Assembly: GCA_018968785.1 (NCBI GenBank)
Contig: JAGWZN010000043.1
Span: 1-6,941 of the forward strand
DNA length: 6,941 nucleotides
Reading direction: 5' to 3'
From: Patescibacteria group bacterium
GTDB lineage: Bacteria; Patescibacteriota; UBA1384; CAILIB01
In this document: one piece after another, positions 4,543 to 6,941 of the stretch
How positions within the stretch are numbered: the first letter of the stretch is position 1
How the letters are laid out: each line of letters opens with the position of its first letter
Translations under genes and position numbers: made by a program
The notes under the pieces: model-generated
What the model was told of the DNA's origin: nothing
The model's database searches: none
What the model saw: only the letters and a program-made list of their open reading frames with translations

Positions 4543-5009
4543 ACATCTCCTACTCTGATCCGGGTACGGTAATCGCGAAGACCAAATCCGAAAGTATCCG
4601 GATCGGATCGGAAGTGCGGATCGGCAACTACCGGGTTACCACCGCCGGAGAGTGCGATATTGCCGCCATCCAGTGTGAAAGCCATTATCTTTCCACTGGC
4701 ATGGTACATTTCATGCATGCCGATGATCTGACGCTGACTTTTCTTTCGGAAATCCAGCCGGAAGTTACAAAGTTGGATGACGCTTCCAACACCGATATTC
4801 TCGTAGTCGACGTGCGGAGTGACAACACGGCTGATCAGCTCAAGCCGATTCTGAAGGCAATGGAACCGGGCTATCTCTTTTTGATTGGCGCCGGCGCCAC
4901 ACCGGAGTTCTTCCAGGCGCTTGGCTTGCCGATTGAGGAGAATAATAATCTGAAAGTCAGCCGGACTTCTTTACCGGAAGAGGGTACTACTCTAATCCGG
5001 CCGCAATAA
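4539..5009 (+). CDS. probable degenerate MBL-fold (UlaG-like) protein without metal site
   Basis: The product is 156 residues and the gene overlaps the S1 stop by ATGA, so it is translationally coupled to S1. From memory of UlaG-like metallo-beta-lactamase proteins in Patescibacteria, the second half matches in order. AGECDI at 36-41 corresponds to their PGEYEI; LTLTFLSE at 64-71 to ICHLGDLG; NTDILVVDV at 84-92 to DVDILLIPV. PEFFQALGLP at 122-131 corresponds to their late DKFLKEMGL, and LKVSRTSLPEE at 138-148 to LKISKxDLPEE. The family is normally over 200 residues. The part missing here is the early segment holding HxHxDH, and no such motif exists in the protein (its histidines are 49, 57 and 60). 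If the reading is right it cannot be a metal hydrolase and may be a binding or scaffold protein. The assignment is by eye and moderate; the reading frame is sure. Confidence 0.6.
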   Translation: MNISYSDPGTVIAKTKSESIRIGSEVRIGNYRVTTAGECDIAAIQCESHYLSTGMVHFMHADDLTLTFLSEIQPEVTKLDDASNTDILVVDVRSDNTADQLKPILKAMEPGYLFLIGAGATPEFFQALGLPIEENNNLKVSRTSLPEEGTTLIRPQ

Positions 5010-5028
5010 GTTAGGGTGAAACTAGGGT

Positions 5029-6021
5029 ATGGATGCTTTAGCTGAGCGTGTTTCGCGTAGTCAGCGTACGCTGATCATTTCCCATATTCAGCCGGATGGC
5101 GACGCGGTCGGCTCAGTGCTCGGTTTGTATCTCGGCCTCACGCAACTCGGCCGGGAGTGTCAAGCGGTACTGGCTGATGGCGTACCGGAAGCGTTCCGCT
5201 TCTTAACCGGATCGAATACTGTCTCTTCCACCCTTGCCGGCCATTATGAAGATGGCGGTAATAATACCGATATTGATCTGTGCATCGTGGTGGACGCGGG
5301 TGACGCCGACCGGACCGGTTTCCCGAACCAAGTGCGAACTTGGGGACGTGCCGGCAAACTGGCGGTTATTGATCATCATCCGAAGGGAGATCTGGCCAAG
5401 CTGGCCGCCGCCTCATATTTAGATGAAACCGCCAGCTCCACTTCCGAGCTGGTATACCGGCTGCTGAGCCGCCTTGGCGTTAAGTTTACACCGTCTCTTT
5501 CCACCATCCTTCTGACCGGTATTTACACCGATACCGGTAGCTTCCAGCATGCCAACACCTCTCCGGAAGTATTGTATATCGCCTCCGAGCTGATGCGGCG
5601 AGGCGCCCGGCTGCAGCAGATATCCCAGGAAATCAGCCGCAGCAAAAGCATTGCCGGCCTGAAGTTGTTGGGAGTCGCTTTGGAGCGGTTACGGCTGACC
5701 AGCCAATACCGCTGCGCCATTTCCCTCATCACCCATCAGGACCAGCGGCTCTGCCAAGCAGATAGCCAAGATATGGAAGGGATATCGTCGGAGCTGTCGA
5801 GGCTTCCCGGTGCCCGTTTTTCGCTATTACTGGTTGAGCAGGCAGATGGGACAGTACGTGGCTCCCTCCGCACCTCGCCCGGGGAAAAGGTACGGGTAAG
5901 TCCTCTGGCCAGGTTGCTGAGCGGCGGCGGCCATCCCCGGGCCGCCGGATTCACCCTGCCGGGTCAGCTGACACAAAACAAACAGGGAAGATGGAAAGTC
6001 GAAAACTCAAAAAAGAGCTAG
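5029..6021 (+). CDS. nrnA: DHH/DHHA1 phosphoesterase, NrnA-like
   Basis: The 330-residue product has the layout of NrnA, the bifunctional oligoribonuclease and pAp phosphatase (about 310-330 residues in known members). It is a cytoplasmic Mn-dependent enzyme that degrades very short RNAs and can dephosphorylate 3'-phosphoadenosine 5'-phosphate. The DHH domain shows HIQPDGDAVGS at 19-29, the metal-binding VVDAGD at 87-92, the name-giving DHH at 115-117 and GIYTDTG at 164-170. The C-terminal DHHA1 domain shows the substrate-binding SGGGHPRAAG at 298-307. All expected metal ligands are present, so it should be active. It lies 19 nt after the MBL-like gene, with weak AGGG elements before the ATG, in one run with S1. 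Linear-dinucleotide or cyclic-dinucleotide phosphodiesterase activity is an alternative within the family. Confidence 0.9.
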   Translation: MDALAERVSRSQRTLIISHIQPDGDAVGSVLGLYLGLTQLGRECQAVLADGVPEAFRFLTGSNTVSSTLAGHYEDGGNNTDIDLCIVVDAGDADRTGFPNQVRTWGRAGKLAVIDHHPKGDLAKLAAASYLDETASSTSELVYRLLSRLGVKFTPSLSTILLTGIYTDTGSFQHANTSPEVLYIASELMRRGARLQQISQEISRSKSIAGLKLLGVALERLRLTSQYRCAISLITHQDQRLCQADSQDMEGISSELSRLPGARFSLLLVEQADGTVRGSLRTSPGEKVRVSPLARLLSGGGHPRAAGFTLPGQLTQNKQGRWKVENSKKS

Positions 6022-6069
6022 CAGAGGCACCTCGGCATCTCAACCGCCCTTCCTCCTTTCCTTTGTTTC

Positions 6070-6078
6070 TGATACGCT
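6070..6078 (+). promoter_or_regulatory. possible extended -10 of tRNA-Leu(UAA)
   Basis: TGATACGCT ends 8 bases before the tRNA 5' end, so transcription would begin almost at the mature end. The hexamer is weak (T, A and final T of TATAAT) and no -35 is evident. The same TGATACG stands before comM. Confidence 0.3.
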
Positions 6079-6086
6079 AAATCTGT

Positions 6087-6173
6087 GCCACGGTGGTGGA
6101 ACTGGTATACACGAAGGACTTAAAATCCTTTGAGAGTAATCTCATGCGGGTCCGATTCCCGCCCGTGGCACCA
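6087..6173 (+). tRNA. tRNA-Leu, anticodon UAA
   Basis: This is an 87-nt class II tRNA. The acceptor stem is GCCACGG/CCGTGGC, the discriminator is A and CCA is encoded. The anticodon stem AAGGA/TCCTT has the loop CTTAAAA, giving anticodon UAA for UUA and UUG. The variable arm is TGAGA, loop GTAA, TCTCA, and the T-stem GCGGG/CCCGC encloses TCCGATT. It stands alone between the NrnA-like gene and the PrgI promoter. No hairpin terminator follows it. Confidence 0.95.
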
Positions 6174-6184
6174 CTTTTCAACTT

Positions 6185-6214
6185 TTGCTTTTTTACCTGC
6201 GGGCGACGTATAAT
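6185..6214 (+). promoter_or_regulatory. promoter of the PrgI operon
   Basis: A perfect TATAAT (6209-6214) lies 18 bp after TTGCTT (6185-6190, 3 of 6). Transcription should begin near 6221, giving a leader of roughly 28 nt that is T-rich before the start codon and has no Shine-Dalgarno. Confidence 0.6.
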
Positions 6215-6248
6215 AAGAACTGTAACTGCTGTTTAAATTTTTTTTGGT

Positions 6249-6725
6249 ATGCAGTTCCAAGTCCCGCAGAATATCACGCTCGAGGACCGCATTGTCGGCC
6301 CGTTTACCGCTATCCAGTTCGGTATTTTAATGCTGGGCGGCGGTACTGCTTATGTGCTTTTTATTACTCTGCCGCCACCGGTAAATGAATTTGTCGGCGG
6401 CGGTATCGCGCTTTTTACCTTCATTCTGGCGGTTGGTAAATTCAATGATCAGCCCCTGTACCGTTTTATTAAATATATTGTTTTTTTCATTATCAAACCA
6501 AAAACCAGGGTATGGCATAAAGAAGGGAAAGAAGCCGGTCTGATTTCCCCGGTAGCCGATCCGGGAGAAGCAGCCCATAACCGTTCAACCAAAAAGATCA
6601 GCCGGGAAGATATTACGCGGTTAGCCCATCTGTTGGACACCAGAGGCGGCGGCGGCGCCATTCCCAAGGTCGCGCCGAAAACGGCAACCACTCTCGCAAG
6701 CCCGCCGGCTAAACCGAAAACATGA
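6249..6725 (+). CDS. PrgI family membrane protein
   Basis: A 158-residue protein of the PrgI family, small membrane components found beside VirB4-type ATPases in Gram-positive type IV secretion loci and very widespread in Patescibacteria. The start MQFQVPQNITLEDRIVGPFT is the typical family N-terminus (xFxVPQ-hhxxEDRIhGPhT). Hydrophobic helices lie at about 21-41 (IQFGILMLGGGTAYVLFITL) and 46-64. A third hydrophobic stretch, YRFIKYIVFFII at 71-82, ends in KPKTRVW. The remaining 70 residues are polar, with a GGGG run and a Pro/Ala/Lys-rich end, and probably lie in the cytoplasm. The stop overlaps the next start by ATGA, so the two are coupled. The ATG at 6249 has no Shine-Dalgarno but gives the exact family start. 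Confidence 0.85.
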   Translation: MQFQVPQNITLEDRIVGPFTAIQFGILMLGGGTAYVLFITLPPPVNEFVGGGIALFTFILAVGKFNDQPLYRFIKYIVFFIIKPKTRVWHKEGKEAGLISPVADPGEAAHNRSTKKISREDITRLAHLLDTRGGGGAIPKVAPKTATTLASPPAKPKT

Positions 6726-6941
6726 GCAAAACCGTTCCGAATTCGACTCAGGAACATCTGCCGATTGCCGGTATCCAGGATAGCGTGGTGATTTTAAATG
6801 ACGGCTCGCTTCGGGCAGTGCTAAAAATTGAGCCGATCAACTTTGAATTGAAATCCGAGACTGAGCAGAATGGGATTATCTACCAGTACCAATCGTTCTT
6901 GAACTCGCTAGAGTTTCCGATTCAGATTGTCATTCAGTCGA
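6722..6941 (+). CDS. TraC-like/VirB4-associated protein, N-terminal part
   Basis: The gene runs off the window after 73 complete codons. It begins MSKTVPNSTQEHLPIAGIQD, followed by a beta-rich stretch with GSLRAVLKIEPINFEL, then ETEQNGIIYQYQSFLNSLEFPIQIVI. This pattern (STQ-hLPI, hI-L-DGS-hhVLKh, NF-L-SE-EQ-hI, FLNSL-FPIQI) is the N-terminal TraC-like domain that follows PrgI in many Patescibacteria loci. It occurs either as a separate protein of about 250 residues or ahead of a VirB4-type ATPase; which applies here cannot be seen. No Walker motif falls within the visible part. It is translated from the ATGA overlap with the PrgI gene. Confidence 0.75.
   Translation, partial: MSKTVPNSTQEHLPIAGIQDSVVILNDGSLRAVLKIEPINFELKSETEQNGIIYQYQSFLNSLEFPIQIVIQS

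Noticed and set aside
6185..6388. A 67-codon plus-strand frame starting at 6185
   Set aside because: It covers the PrgI promoter and an alternative frame of PrgI; its product has no plausible features.
4540..6725. TGA used as a glycine codon, as in some Patescibacteria
   Set aside because: TGA ends both S1 and PrgI exactly at ATGA overlaps with the next gene, so it is a stop here.

Overview
The window looks like a chromosomal segment of a Candidate Phyla Radiation (Patescibacteria) bacterium. This is an inference from gene content. It carries a PrgI-family gene followed by a TraC-like gene of the type common in these genomes, a four-domain ribosomal protein S1, an 84-residue coiled-coil/two-helix membrane protein of a kind I associate with Patescibacteria, many short intergenic spacers, and isolated tRNA genes with encoded CCA ends. 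The code is standard: TAA, TAG and TGA all end genes at sensible positions.

Layout. Positions 1-454 hold an intact minus-strand tRNA-Ile with anticodon UAU, surrounded by broken, rearranged copies of itself. Copies of its 3' end in alternating orientation lie on its 3' side, and two hairpin-forming copies of its 5' half lie on its 5' side. Positions 509-1972 (minus) encode the ComM/YifB AAA+ protein. A 226-bp divergent spacer (1973-2198) contains a perfect 14-bp palindrome and two small hairpins. It leads to the 84-residue membrane protein (2199-2453). A strong promoter then drives tRNA-Leu(GAG) (2560-2645), and a three-helix membrane protein begins 18 bases after it (GTG at 2664).

Next is an RNA-related cluster. 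A leader rich in inverted repeats (3095-3170) precedes ribosomal protein S1 (3196-4542). S1 overlaps by ATGA a 156-residue protein that I read as a shrunken, metal-site-less metallo-beta-lactamase (UlaG-like) fold, and a DHH/DHHA1 phosphoesterase of the NrnA type (5029-6021) follows. After tRNA-Leu(UAA) (6087-6173), a separate consensus promoter starts the PrgI (6249-6725) and TraC-like (6722 to the window edge) operon, probably the first genes of a type IV secretion-like locus.

How the genes fit together. The three tRNAs, S1 and the NrnA-like nuclease form a translation and RNA-turnover neighbourhood, while ComM handles incoming DNA during transformation. The PrgI/TraC-like pair is the start of a membrane-anchored ATPase system. 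The least ordinary parts are the tRNA-Ile fragment cluster, the use of a UAU anticodon for isoleucine, the apparently inactive MBL-fold protein coupled to S1, and the structured S1 leader. I see no clear new defence or mobile system in this window.
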